DNA of 12,878 nt from an uncultured Eubacteriales bacterium. GTDB taxonomy: Bacteria; Bacillota; Clostridia; Oscillospirales; Butyricicoccaceae. The translations under genes were made by a program, and so were the position numbers. The stretch covers positions 1 to 12,878 of the forward strand of contig CATJIY010000166.1 of the NCBI GenBank assembly GCA_949740695.1. Reading direction: 5' to 3'. The notes beneath the pieces are model-generated. The model had not been told where the DNA came from. It saw nothing but the letters and a program-made list of their open reading frames with translations, and did not search any database. Positions within the stretch are counted from its first letter, which is position 1. The number at the start of each line of letters is the position of its first letter. This document shows positions 6,643 through 12,878 of this stretch, piece by piece.

Positions 6643-8024
6643 TTCTCGATGCTGGGGTTCTGGACAATCTCGGTGATACGGATACCAAAATTATCATCAA
6701 TCACTACCACGTCGCCCTTGGCGATACATTTTCCGTTAACAAACAAATCCACCTGATCTCCGGCCAGCTTATCCAACACCACCAGAGAGCCTTTGGAAAA
6801 GGCCAGAATATCCTGGACTTTTCTCCGGGTGCGGCCGATTTCCACCGACACCTGGAGAGGTACTTCCATAATCAGATCCAGGTTTTGCGCCTGTTCTTTA
6901 CCCAGTACCTCTTCCACGTCCATCTCTTTCATGCTGACCGGCGTAGTATTGATAACCTTGGGGTCAGGGACGGAAGCCGCCGGTTGCTGAGGCGGATAGG
7001 GGTAAGGGTAGGGATACGGATAGGGATAGGGCGGATATCCCACGTTGCCGCCAGGGAAAGCGCCATCCGCGCTCTGCTGCGGCATGGGCGGATAAGGCGC
7101 CGCCTGCCCTGCCGCCGGCTGAGCAGGCGCAGGGCCGGCTGTGGGAGTAGGCGCCGGCGCAGAGGCTGCCGCAGGGGTCGAAGCAGGTGCGGGAGCCGCT
7201 TCAGCTGGAGCACTGTTACCCGCCAATAGCTTTTCAATCTCTTCTTGACTGAGGGCGCCGCCACCGCCTGAAGAAGCCGCAGGCGAGGGAGCAGGAGCGG
7301 CAGGGGCCGCGGGGGCTGCGTTGGCGGCCATTACCTTCTCGATCTCTTCCTGACTTAAAACCCCGGAACCGGAACTGCCGCTCTCTGCCGGCGCGGGAGG
7401 CGCTTCCACCGCAGGAATCTCTCCGTCCAAAATCTCGCTTTCCAGACCTAGTCCCACCAGTAGTTTGCGGGCCAAGCCCATAGGCATGATATTCATGAAC
7501 TCGCTTTCCATCTTTTCTTCAATCTTCAGATAGAAGCGGGCCACCACCAGAGGCTCTTTCGCCATCTGCGCCTTAAACTCCTCCAGGCTTTCCAGCTCAA
7601 AAGTGGTGGGAGTGGAGATATTCACCGGATAGCCCAAAAAGTCCGACATAGCGGTGGCCGCCGAACCCATCATCTGATTCATAACTTCACAGACACAGCT
7701 GATGGTCAGCTCGTTCAGCTCAAATTCCTCGTCGGGAGTTTCGGTGCCCATCAAGATATCCACAATGACCTTGATGTCGCTGCGTTTGAGCAGCATAACA
7801 TTTCTGCCTTCCAGCCCTTCGACATATTGGATTTCCACACCAATGGCCGGCTCCAGATTGCCCAAGGCAAAATCCTGTATCTCGATCACTGAAACCTTTG
7901 GCGTGGTAATATCAACCCTCTGATTCAGCATGTTTGATACCGCTGTAGCAGAGGAACCAAGGCTGATGTTCATCATTTCACCGAGGGCGTCCAGCGCCAT
8001 CGGGCTAAAGAATTCCTTTTCCAT
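6627..8024 (-). CDS. fliY: Flagellar motor switch phosphatase FliY (CheC-like plus SpoA/FliN domain)
   Basis: A 465-residue FliY. The N-terminal part (about 1-200) is CheC-like with two phosphatase motifs of the E-x-x-N-x-x-x-G type: E16/N19/G23 and E113/N116/G120. The protein is therefore expected to dephosphorylate CheY-P at the rotor. Residues about 202-355 form an unusually long Ala/Pro/Gly-rich linker with two LSQEEIEK motifs (223-230 and 258-265) and a Tyr-Pro repeat (333-344). The C-terminal 85 residues are a SpoA/FliN domain (LQVSVEIGRTRRKVQDIL ... DLFVNGKCIAKGDVVVID) that builds the C-ring. It starts 5 bases after fliM, with AAAGGAG about 12 bases upstream of the ATG. Bacillus FliY is near 380 residues; the extra length is the linker. 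The usual N-terminal CheY-binding peptide is missing, and similar motifs appear in the linker instead. Confidence 0.95.
   Translation of the reverse strand: MEKEFFSPMALDALGEMMNISLGSSATAVSNMLNQRVDITTPKVSVIEIQDFALGNLEPAIGVEIQYVEGLEGRNVMLLKRSDIKVIVDILMGTETPDEEFELNELTISCVCEVMNQMMGSAATAMSDFLGYPVNISTPTTFELESLEEFKAQMAKEPLVVARFYLKIEEKMESEFMNIMPMGLARKLLVGLGLESEILDGEIPAVEAPPAPAESGSSGSGVLSQEEIEKVMAANAAPAAPAAPAPSPAASSGGGGALSQEEIEKLLAGNSAPAEAAPAPASTPAAASAPAPTPTAGPAPAQPAAGQAAPYPPMPQQSADGAFPGGNVGYPPYPYPYPYPYPYPPQQPAASVPDPKVINTTPVSMKEMDVEEVLGKEQAQNLDLIMEVPLQVSVEIGRTRRKVQDILAFSKGSLVVLDKLAGDQVDLFVNGKCIAKGDVVVIDDNFGIRITEIVQNPSIEKMLQK
6993..7028 (-). repeat. Hexanucleotide tandem repeat encoding (Tyr-Pro)6 in fliY
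   Basis: Six tandem degenerate 6-base units of the form TAY-CCN on the minus strand encode Tyr-Pro repeats, FliY residues 333-344. The period of six keeps the frame, so gain or loss of units would change only linker length. Confidence 0.85.
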
Positions 8025-8029
8025 CCGAT

Positions 8030-9031
8030 CTATTCGCTCCTTTGCTCAGCCTGATAGCATACTTCATCTATCTTCACAGCCATATTTTTCTTATAAGTGC
8101 CCATCCGTCCGGCAAACCAGGAATAGCCGCCGATCTCCAGATAAATAGGCGAATCCTTGGACTGCCCAAGGTCGATAACGTCGCCCACGCTTAAATGGTA
8201 CACATCGTTCAGAGAAAGCTGGGTTGCTCCCAACTGAGCCACAATATCCAAACTAGAATCCCGCAGCCGGTCAAAAATATCCTCAGAATTATCTTCCTCG
8301 TTGACCTTCCGTCCGGGGTTTTCTCTGCTGATTTCATTAAACACATTGGTCAGCATCATTCCCGGAAGACAAACGCTAACCCGTCCGGTCCCGCTGGGGA
8401 GAGAAAGTTTCATGTCCACCAGCACCACAGTCTCGTCCATGCCAATCAGCTGAACCAAAGTGGGATTGACCTCCGTTCGTTCATAGGTAAAGGCCATGGG
8501 AAGATAGTTTTCCCAGCTGATCCCCAGTACCGAAATCAGATCCTCCACCAATGTTTCATAAAGCTGAAGCTCCAGATCGGTATAGGTGTATTCGCTGGCT
8601 TCGCTCCCTCGCAGATCCCCTTCGCCGCCCAGCATCCGGTCCATCATCATCATCCCCAAAGATGTGGAAATATAGATCAGCGCCGGGCTTTCATCCTGCT
8701 TGCCTTTGATTTCCACCGCGCTCAAGCTGAGCACGTCTCCCTCGGTCAGTGCGTTAGAAAACTCGTAGTACCGCTGCTCTTCGATACTGTCCACCGAAAC
8801 TTCGCAGCTGGTTCGCAGCAGGGTGTTCAGCCGGGAGTTGATTAAGCGGGTATACTTTTCAAAGACGCTGTTCAGCATCTTGATATGATCCTTTGTAAAC
8901 TTTCGCGGCCGGTAAAAGTCGTACTTTCGGTACTTCTTTTCTTCCTCGCCTGATTTGTCCAGGTCTTTTTCACCGCTTCGCACCGCATTCAGCAGCGCGT
9001 CAATTTGGCTTTGTGATAGTACTTCTGCCAT
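8030..9031 (-). CDS. fliM: Flagellar motor switch protein FliM
   Basis: A 333-residue FliM, normal length. The N-terminal LSQSQIDALL (residues 5-14) is the CheY-P-binding peptide. The middle CheC-like domain (about 40-235) has the conserved LGGEG at 134-138, used in rotor subunit contacts and FliG binding, and lacks the E-x-x-N phosphatase motif. The C-terminal SpoA domain (about 255-325) includes LDIVAQLGATQLSLNDVYHL and VGDVIDL. The ATG at 9031 follows an AGAGGAT site. It sits directly upstream of fliY; together they form the C-ring that sets rotation direction. Confidence 0.98.
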   Translation of the reverse strand: MAEVLSQSQIDALLNAVRSGEKDLDKSGEEEKKYRKYDFYRPRKFTKDHIKMLNSVFEKYTRLINSRLNTLLRTSCEVSVDSIEEQRYYEFSNALTEGDVLSLSAVEIKGKQDESPALIYISTSLGMMMMDRMLGGEGDLRGSEASEYTYTDLELQLYETLVEDLISVLGISWENYLPMAFTYERTEVNPTLVQLIGMDETVVLVDMKLSLPSGTGRVSVCLPGMMLTNVFNEISRENPGRKVNEEDNSEDIFDRLRDSSLDIVAQLGATQLSLNDVYHLSVGDVIDLGQSKDSPIYLEIGGYSWFAGRMGTYKKNMAVKIDEVCYQAEQRSE

Positions 9032-9077
9032 ATGTTATCCTCTCACCTGCCCTGATGCAATCCCTACGTTTTGCCTT

Positions 9078-9115
9078 CCCAGGGAAAAGCCCCTTTCTCC
9101 TGGGGAAGCCCAGGA
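9078..9115 (-). promoter_or_regulatory. Mutually exclusive hairpins in the motB-fliM spacer
   Basis: On the minus strand the segment CCCAGG (9104-9099) can pair in two ways. Upstream it pairs with CCTGGG in a 7-bp hairpin (TCCTGGG 9115-9109, loop CTTC, CCCAGGA 9104-9098). Downstream it pairs with CCTGGG at 9083-9078 in an 11-bp hairpin with one bulged A, whose inner stem is GAAAG/TTTTC with a GGGC loop. The first hairpin begins 3 bases after the motB stop. Neither is followed by a T-run. The layout resembles an RNA switch or processing site, but no ligand or function can be named. Confidence 0.45.
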
Positions 9116-9117
9116 AG

Positions 9118-9897
9118 TTATTCCCCTTTGACAACCTCATATTCCAACAAGCCCTGTTCCAGCTCAGCCTCCAAGTTTCGGCCGCTGATGACCATCTCTA
9201 CCCGGCGATTCTGAGATTTGCCCTCCTCGGTTTCGTTATCCGCCACCGGATGCCACTGGCCATAGCCCTCGCTGATAAGCTTCGCTGCGTCCAGCTCGGT
9301 ATTCATCTGAATATACGCAACCGCCGTTGCCGCCCGCATGGCGGAAATCTGTCGGTCCTCCAGTGTTTTATTCTCCTGATTATCCCGCGCCTGGGCAGTA
9401 TGACCGCTTACCCGAACTTCCGAAATGGAATTTTTCGCCCCGGTAAGCATGCCGCCCACTGTAGATAAAATGGGGATGCTCTCTTCCCGCAGATTCCAGT
9501 CGTCCCCATCGAAAAACACCGCCTGATTAAAAGTGACATAAATTTTCCCGTCGCCCTTGGTCACCGAGATGCTGTTCTGCATGCCCTCTTGGGAGACATA
9601 TTCCTTCAGCGCCTGAAACAGCATCTCCATATCCTGGTCAATAGCGTCCTGGTCAATGGTCATGCCCTCTCCCGGGTTATCCATCTCGCTGGGGTCGGCG
9701 TTAGGCCCATCATTCCCGCTTGTCTGCGTGGGCGTCTGAACCGCCTCTGGATTAAAGCTCATGACCAGAGCCTTCCAATTTTCCTCGCTGATGGTGGACA
9801 TGGAATAGAGCAGCACAAAGAAACACAAAAGCAGGGTCACCATATCGCCATAGGTATCCATCCAGTTGGCGCCGCCGCCGCCCCGTTTCTTTTTCAT
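9118..9897 (-). CDS. motB: Flagellar stator protein MotB
   Basis: A 259-residue stator B subunit. One membrane helix (about residues 17-34) follows a short Lys/Gly-rich cytoplasmic tail; the ion-binding aspartate is Asp18 in NWMDTYGDMVTLLLCFFVLL. After a low-complexity linker (about 50-90, Asn/Asp/Pro/Thr-rich) comes an OmpA-like peptidoglycan-binding domain (about 115-235) with VSGHTAQA and the closing SQNRRVEMVI. The usual GHTD reads GHTA here. The helix sequence LLCFFVLLYSMS looks closer to PomB/MotS (sodium-type) than to proton-type MotB; that is an inference. AAAGGAG lies upstream of the ATG, 31 bases after motA. No fliL follows. Confidence 0.96.
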   Translation of the reverse strand: MKKKRGGGGANWMDTYGDMVTLLLCFFVLLYSMSTISEENWKALVMSFNPEAVQTPTQTSGNDGPNADPSEMDNPGEGMTIDQDAIDQDMEMLFQALKEYVSQEGMQNSISVTKGDGKIYVTFNQAVFFDGDDWNLREESIPILSTVGGMLTGAKNSISEVRVSGHTAQARDNQENKTLEDRQISAMRAATAVAYIQMNTELDAAKLISEGYGQWHPVADNETEEGKSQNRRVEMVISGRNLEAELEQGLLEYEVVKGE

Positions 9898-9928
9898 TTG
9901 TCCTCACTCCTTTCAGCGTTGACGGGAA

Positions 9929-10780
9929 TTAACCCTCGCCGCCGGCGTCATCGCCGCCGCCTTTTTTGCCCTTCTTGCCGCCAGCCCCGTCACGCTGCTT
10001 CTGCTGCATGTAGGTCATCAACTTTTCCCGCAAAAACTTGGGATTTTCGCCGGACTGGATAGACATGATTCCCTCCACAATAATCTGCTTGCAAAGGGTT
10101 TCTTCCTCATCCCGAATCCGCAGGTTGGAGCCAATGGGCCCAAAAATCATATGCGCCAAAACACATCCGTACAAAGTCGTAATCAAGGCGGTGCCCATAT
10201 CCGAACCCAGGGAGCTTGCGCCGCCGCCATCCAGGCTCATGTTTTTCAACATGTTAATCAATCCCACCAGGGTACCCACCATACCAAAGGCAGGCGCCAC
10301 CGACGAAGCCTTGTCGTACATTCCCGCGCCGGCGTCGTGCCGGGCGGACATACATTCGATATCATTGTTTAAAATATCTCGAACCTTATCTGGGTCGTTG
10401 GCGTCCACAATCAGCATAATCGCCTGTTTAAAGAAGGGGTCCTTTTGTTCATTCGCTTTTTCTTCCAGAGAAAGCAGGCCGTTCTTACGGGCAATCTGGG
10501 CCAGCTCTACCAGCTGGTCAATATAATTCACCGGATTAAACTTCTTGGTATTTAGTAAAATGCCAAAATGTTTTGGCATGGAGGCCAGCATCTTAATGGG
10601 AAAGCTGGCGATAACGATAAAGACCGTACACCCGATGGTAATCAGGATACTGGACATATCGAAGAAGTTTCCAATCTGGTCAAACTGGAACGCAATCGAG
10701 CCGTCTACCGTCTTACTGACCATACCAAAGATCATGACGCCGATAGACATGACTACGCCGATAATATAGGTTATGTTCAT
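9929..10780 (-). CDS. motA: Flagellar stator protein MotA
   Basis: A 283-residue MotA/PomA protein, the five-copy ring of the stator that turns the rotor. Four membrane helices are expected at about 3-21, 38-60, 160-179 and 196-217. The cytoplasmic loop includes ARKNGLLSLEEKA (97-109), which holds the conserved Arg and Glu that touch FliG. Helices 3 and 4 read VAPAFGMVGTLVGLINML and TALITTLYGCVLAHMIFGPI, close to the PomA pattern. The C-terminus (about 262-283) is an extra low-complexity Lys/Gly/Asp tail. The gene lies between flbD and motB, inside the main flagellar operon, not in a separate motAB operon. Confidence 0.97.
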   Translation of the reverse strand: MNITYIIGVVMSIGVMIFGMVSKTVDGSIAFQFDQIGNFFDMSSILITIGCTVFIVIASFPIKMLASMPKHFGILLNTKKFNPVNYIDQLVELAQIARKNGLLSLEEKANEQKDPFFKQAIMLIVDANDPDKVRDILNNDIECMSARHDAGAGMYDKASSVAPAFGMVGTLVGLINMLKNMSLDGGGASSLGSDMGTALITTLYGCVLAHMIFGPIGSNLRIRDEEETLCKQIIVEGIMSIQSGENPKFLREKLMTYMQQKQRDGAGGKKGKKGGGDDAGGEG

Positions 10781-10821
10781 ATTACCTGTTTCCCCTTCCT
10801 ACCGCTAACAAGCGCACCGGC

Positions 10822-11037
10822 CTATCGCTTGTCAACCACTGTGATTTGCCGGTGAATGTCTTGTACCTTTGCGTGATACCCGGCAATTTTATGGATAATC
10901 TCGTCGATGCTTTCCAGGACGAGGTAATAGTCGTGGTTCATCATGACGATCTTGGACTCTGGTATCATTTCGATACACTCGATTTGGCGGTGATTCACCA
11001 AAAAACGCTCTCCGTTCCGCTTTGTCAATACGATCAT
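10822..11037 (-). CDS. flbD: FlbD/SwrD family flagellar protein
   Basis: A 71-residue FlbD (SwrD in Bacillus subtilis). The start MIVLTKRNGERFLVNHRQIECIE is typical (I-x-L-T-R-L-N-G-x-x-F-x-L-N in the family), followed by the hydrophobic pattern around KIVMMNHDYYLVLESIDEII. SwrD raises motor power and supports swarming, probably by affecting stator function; it is not the alpha-proteobacterial regulator of the same name. Its place directly upstream of motA fits that role. The ATG at 11037 has AAAGG about 11 bases upstream, inside a perfect inverted repeat. Confidence 0.94.
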   Translation of the reverse strand: MIVLTKRNGERFLVNHRQIECIEMIPESKIVMMNHDYYLVLESIDEIIHKIAGYHAKVQDIHRQITVVDKR

Positions 11038-11039
11038 CC

Positions 11040-11054
11040 GAAAGGCCGCCTTTC
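11040..11054 (-). promoter_or_regulatory. Palindrome covering the flbD ribosome binding site
   Basis: GAAAGGC and GCCTTTC (minus strand) flank a single central G, ending 2 bases before the flbD ATG. The AAAGG Shine-Dalgarno is in the first arm. As RNA the loop would have to open by a couple of pairs, but a short hairpin could still mask the ribosome site. Confidence 0.4.
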
Positions 11055-11064
11055 TTTGCCACTG

Positions 11065-11096
11065 GCGGGGGGAGGGGAAAATCCCCTCCAGCCCGC
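11065..11096 (-). other. Strong hairpin between the hook gene and flbD
   Basis: Minus-strand GGAGGGGA (11089-11082) and TCCCCTCC (11078-11071) pair perfectly around a TTT loop. The stem is extended by GCGGG/CCCGC across a small internal loop, giving about 13 bp, almost all GC in the paired arms. It begins 14 bases after the hook-gene stop. No T-run follows, so it is more likely an RNA-stabilising or processing element than an intrinsic terminator. Confidence 0.6.
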
Positions 11097-11110
11097 AGTT
11101 ATTTTAATAG

Positions 11111-12268
11111 TTACCGCTTGATGTTCACCAGTTCCTCCAACATGGAGTCGGTGACTGTAATAATTCTGGTATTGGCCTGATAGCCCCGCTGGGTGGTAAT
11201 CATTTCCGCAATCTCGGTAGCCAGGTCGGTCTTGGACTGTTCCAAGCCGCCGGTAATCAGGGCTGTAGTACCGCCGCTGCGGCACTTGGCCCCTTCCGGA
11301 TCGTCGGCATCGTCTTCCCGCAAGCTATGGTTGATATAAAACCCGTCCGCATAAGTCTCGGTGTCATTGCCTTTTCCGATGGTAATATCCTTATCCGCGC
11401 CGCCCAACAACGCTACCGACATGTTGCCCGCGCCATCTCCTACCTTAAAATAGGGGCCGCTCTCATGGGTCAAGCCGTTGGGATTGGTGACGTTAGCAAC
11501 GGCGATATAGCCCATAACAATAGGTTCGTCTTCTTTGGTAACCGCGGTAACCCGTCCGGTAGTGGGATCAATGGTGATGCTGTCCACTTCGCAGCGGGTA
11601 AAAGGTTTTCCGTCTGCGTCAGTCTGCTCCGCGTCTTTAATCTGACCAACGACTTTACCGGTAGCCAGGTTTTGCTCGGTATAAAACTCCGGATACTGCG
11701 CCTTGCCCAACTCGTTCATCATAGGCAGACGAAGAGGCACCAGCTGATCGCTGAAGGTCATCTTGCCGGTAAGCGCGCCATCCTCACCGACCTCCGCGCC
11801 AGTGCAAAGAAAGCCGTAGACCACGTTTCCGTTACCATCGCACAGATAGCCGTCGGCCTTTATTTCAAAGTTGCCCACCCGGCTTAAGGTTAGCCGTTTA
11901 TACTGATCCGGATCGGCCGGATCGCGCGCGATAGCGTCGGCAGTCGTTTTGTCGCCCACCATAAAAAAACCGTCGCCGTCAATCATACAGTCGCTAGACC
12001 GGCCAGTGGGGGAATAGTTACCGGTGGACATATCCAAGTCGATAGAGGCGATCTGAACGCCGTAACCGATCTGACTAGGATTCCGGCCGCCCATAACGCT
12101 GGTACCATTGGACCCAGCCTGGCTGGTGGTATACAGCGCGTCGTGGAAAACCGTCCGCGCTGATTTGTAGCCGTAAGTGTTTACATTGGCAATGTTGTTG
12201 CCGATAACGTTGAGCTTGCTCATGTGGGTTTTTAACCCGGCGATTGCCGCGTACATTGCTCCAGTCAT
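11111..12268 (-). CDS. flgE: Flagellar hook protein FlgE
   Basis: A 385-residue hook/rod-family protein. The N-terminal rod signature is KLNVIGNNIANVNTYGYKS (residues 18-36) and the C-terminal helix reads TTQRGYQANTRIITVTDSML with a final EELVNIKR. Both ends pack in the D0 core of the hook. A FlgE-type middle domain (about 160-320) is present, and the position after the TIGR02530 gene and before flbD fits flgE rather than flgG or flgF. The first ATG (12268) is used, since AAAGGAG lies upstream, although spacing is long (about 13 bases); the in-frame ATG four codons later is less likely. The protein has five cysteines (94, 143, 155, 226, 329), unusual for an exported flagellar axial protein. 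An acidic patch REDDADDPEG lies just before Cys329. Confidence 0.96.
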   Translation of the reverse strand: MTGAMYAAIAGLKTHMSKLNVIGNNIANVNTYGYKSARTVFHDALYTTSQAGSNGTSVMGGRNPSQIGYGVQIASIDLDMSTGNYSPTGRSSDCMIDGDGFFMVGDKTTADAIARDPADPDQYKRLTLSRVGNFEIKADGYLCDGNGNVVYGFLCTGAEVGEDGALTGKMTFSDQLVPLRLPMMNELGKAQYPEFYTEQNLATGKVVGQIKDAEQTDADGKPFTRCEVDSITIDPTTGRVTAVTKEDEPIVMGYIAVANVTNPNGLTHESGPYFKVGDGAGNMSVALLGGADKDITIGKGNDTETYADGFYINHSLREDDADDPEGAKCRSGGTTALITGGLEQSKTDLATEIAEMITTQRGYQANTRIITVTDSMLEELVNIKR

Positions 12269-12364
12269 AGCTTGTTTTTGACTCCTTTCGTTTTTTGCGC
12301 CGTCCGGGGAAATGTCAATCGGACAAATCCCGCTGAGACCTCCGAAATCGGTCCTGCCTCTTTG

Positions 12365-12757
12365 TTATTTCAAAAAGACGGCGCCGTCAATATTGGTAAA
12401 TACGCTCTCTCTCATTTCTTCCTGGGTAATGGCGGTGATAACCCTGGCGTTGGGCACATTGATAATAAATGCCGCCCGGTCGGCGTCCATAGCTAAAATG
12501 TTTACCGCGCCCTTTGCCTGAGCCCGCTCCACGCTGCCCTCCAGCTGCTCCATCAGCTGCGGCGTCACCTGGATGCCCCGCTCCTCCGCCCGGGAGATCG
12601 CGTGTTTGGAAAAGGCTACGCCTTTGGCTCCGGTTTGCTTCCCCAGTTCCTGCTGAAGCATGGCGCCAAAAGTGCCGGCCTGCCCTTTTGGGCGGGTCTG
12701 CGACGCCTGCTGAACCTGAACTTGCGGCGGGGAAATGCGGTTAATTCTTTGGGTCAT
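12365..12757 (-). CDS. Flagellar operon protein, TIGR02530 family
   Basis: A 130-residue protein of the small TIGR02530 family, found between flgD and flgE in many Firmicute flagellar operons. The defining FSKHAISRAEERGI (residues 49-62) is followed by a helix-rich segment and a final DADRAAFIINVPNARVITAI...VFTNIDGAVFL. The first 40 residues are Gln/Pro-rich and probably disordered. The molecular role is not established; its strict neighbourhood suggests a part in hook assembly or control. The ATG at 12757 has GAGGTG 7 bases upstream. A 96-base spacer to the hook gene follows, in which I see no gene. Confidence 0.92.
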   Translation of the reverse strand: MTQRINRISPPQVQVQQASQTRPKGQAGTFGAMLQQELGKQTGAKGVAFSKHAISRAEERGIQVTPQLMEQLEGSVERAQAKGAVNILAMDADRAAFIINVPNARVITAITQEEMRESVFTNIDGAVFLK

Positions 12758-12773
12758 GAAAATTCACCTCACT

Positions 12774-12791
12774 CCGCTGGATTTTCAGCGG
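12774..12791 (-). other. Small hairpin upstream of the TIGR02530 gene
   Basis: CCGCTG (12791-12786) and CAGCGG (12779-12774) pair over 6 bp with a 6-base loop. It ends just before the GAGGTG ribosome site. No T-run follows. It may be an mRNA spacer structure. Confidence 0.35.
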
Positions 12792-12848
12792 GGTTATTAG
12801 GATTTTTAGGGGTTTGCCAGTAGGGTTCACTGATTTGCCGTCACGAGA

Positions 12849-12878
12849 CTACTCGGGATCGGTAGGGTCAGGGTCAGG
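12849..12878 (-). CDS. Probable end of flgD (Asp/Pro tail), cut by the window edge
   Basis: Entering from the right edge, one minus-strand frame reads PDPDPTDPE and then TAG (12851-12849). A low-complexity Asp/Pro tail is plausible for a clostridial FlgD hook-cap protein, and flgD is the gene expected here, upstream of the TIGR02530 gene. A second frame stays open for 16 more codons (LTLTLPIPSSLVTANQ, stop near 12827-12825) and cannot be excluded. Nothing in nine residues identifies the family, so the call rests on gene order. Confidence 0.35.
   Translation of the reverse strand, partial: PDPDPTDPE

Noticed and set aside
6990..7030. TAGGG-like plus-strand repeats suggesting telomere, CRISPR or satellite DNA
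   Set aside because: The units are in frame within fliY and encode Tyr-Pro pairs; there are no spacers of CRISPR type.
8195..8845. 216-residue open frame on the plus strand
   Set aside because: It lies wholly antisense within fliM, has no ribosome site of note, and its His/Gln-rich sequence is typical of the complement of a real gene.
11327..11887. 186-residue open frame on the plus strand
   Set aside because: It is antisense inside the hook gene, whose protein is clearly conserved; no support for an overlapping gene.

Overview
The window is a stretch of a large flagellar and motility operon, and every recognisable gene is on the minus strand. Gene content and order match the long flagellar operons of Clostridia: FlgD tail, TIGR02530-type operon protein, hook protein, flbD, motA, motB, fliM, fliY, cheY, fliO, fliP, fliQ, fliR, flhB, flhA and a sigma-28-type sigma factor. 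The SpoA-containing FliY with CheC-type phosphatase motifs, the flbD/swrD gene, a cheY inside the operon and purine-rich Shine-Dalgarno sites all point to a Gram-positive Firmicute. A motile anaerobe of the class Clostridia (Oscillospiraceae-like) is my best guess, but the sequence does not fix the family.

Layout in transcription order, from high to low coordinates. 12878-11111: the last codons of what is probably flgD, the TIGR02530 gene and the hook gene. 11110-9118: a strong intergenic hairpin, flbD, then the stator genes motA and motB. 9117-6627: a structured motB-fliM spacer where fliL is often found, then the switch genes fliM and fliY. 6564-6196: cheY. 6192-2847: the export-gate genes fliO, fliP, fliQ, fliR and flhB, tightly packed. 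2846-2389: a 458-base break in the operon that holds a 3' remnant of a PhzF-family enzyme gene with an in-frame stop, a weak terminator-like hairpin, and a near-consensus vegetative promoter. 2388-1: flhA and, overlapping it by 4 bases, the start of the sigma factor gene, which runs off the window.

Together the products build the rod-hook structure (FlgD, FlgE), the type III export gate (FliOPQR, FlhB, FlhA), the rotor switch (FliM, FliY), the torque generator (MotA, MotB, with FlbD as a likely power factor), the chemotaxis signal that reaches the switch (CheY), and the regulator of late flagellar genes (sigma-28).

No wholly new system is evident. The points most worth a second look are: the phzF remnant with its own terminator-like and promoter elements, which may make flhA and the sigma gene a separate transcription unit; a FliY whose LSQEEIEK motifs, resembling the CheY-binding peptide of FliM, occur twice in the central linker instead of at the N-terminus; a hook protein with five cysteines; mutually exclusive hairpins between motB and fliM; and the absence of fliL, flhF and flhG from their common positions.
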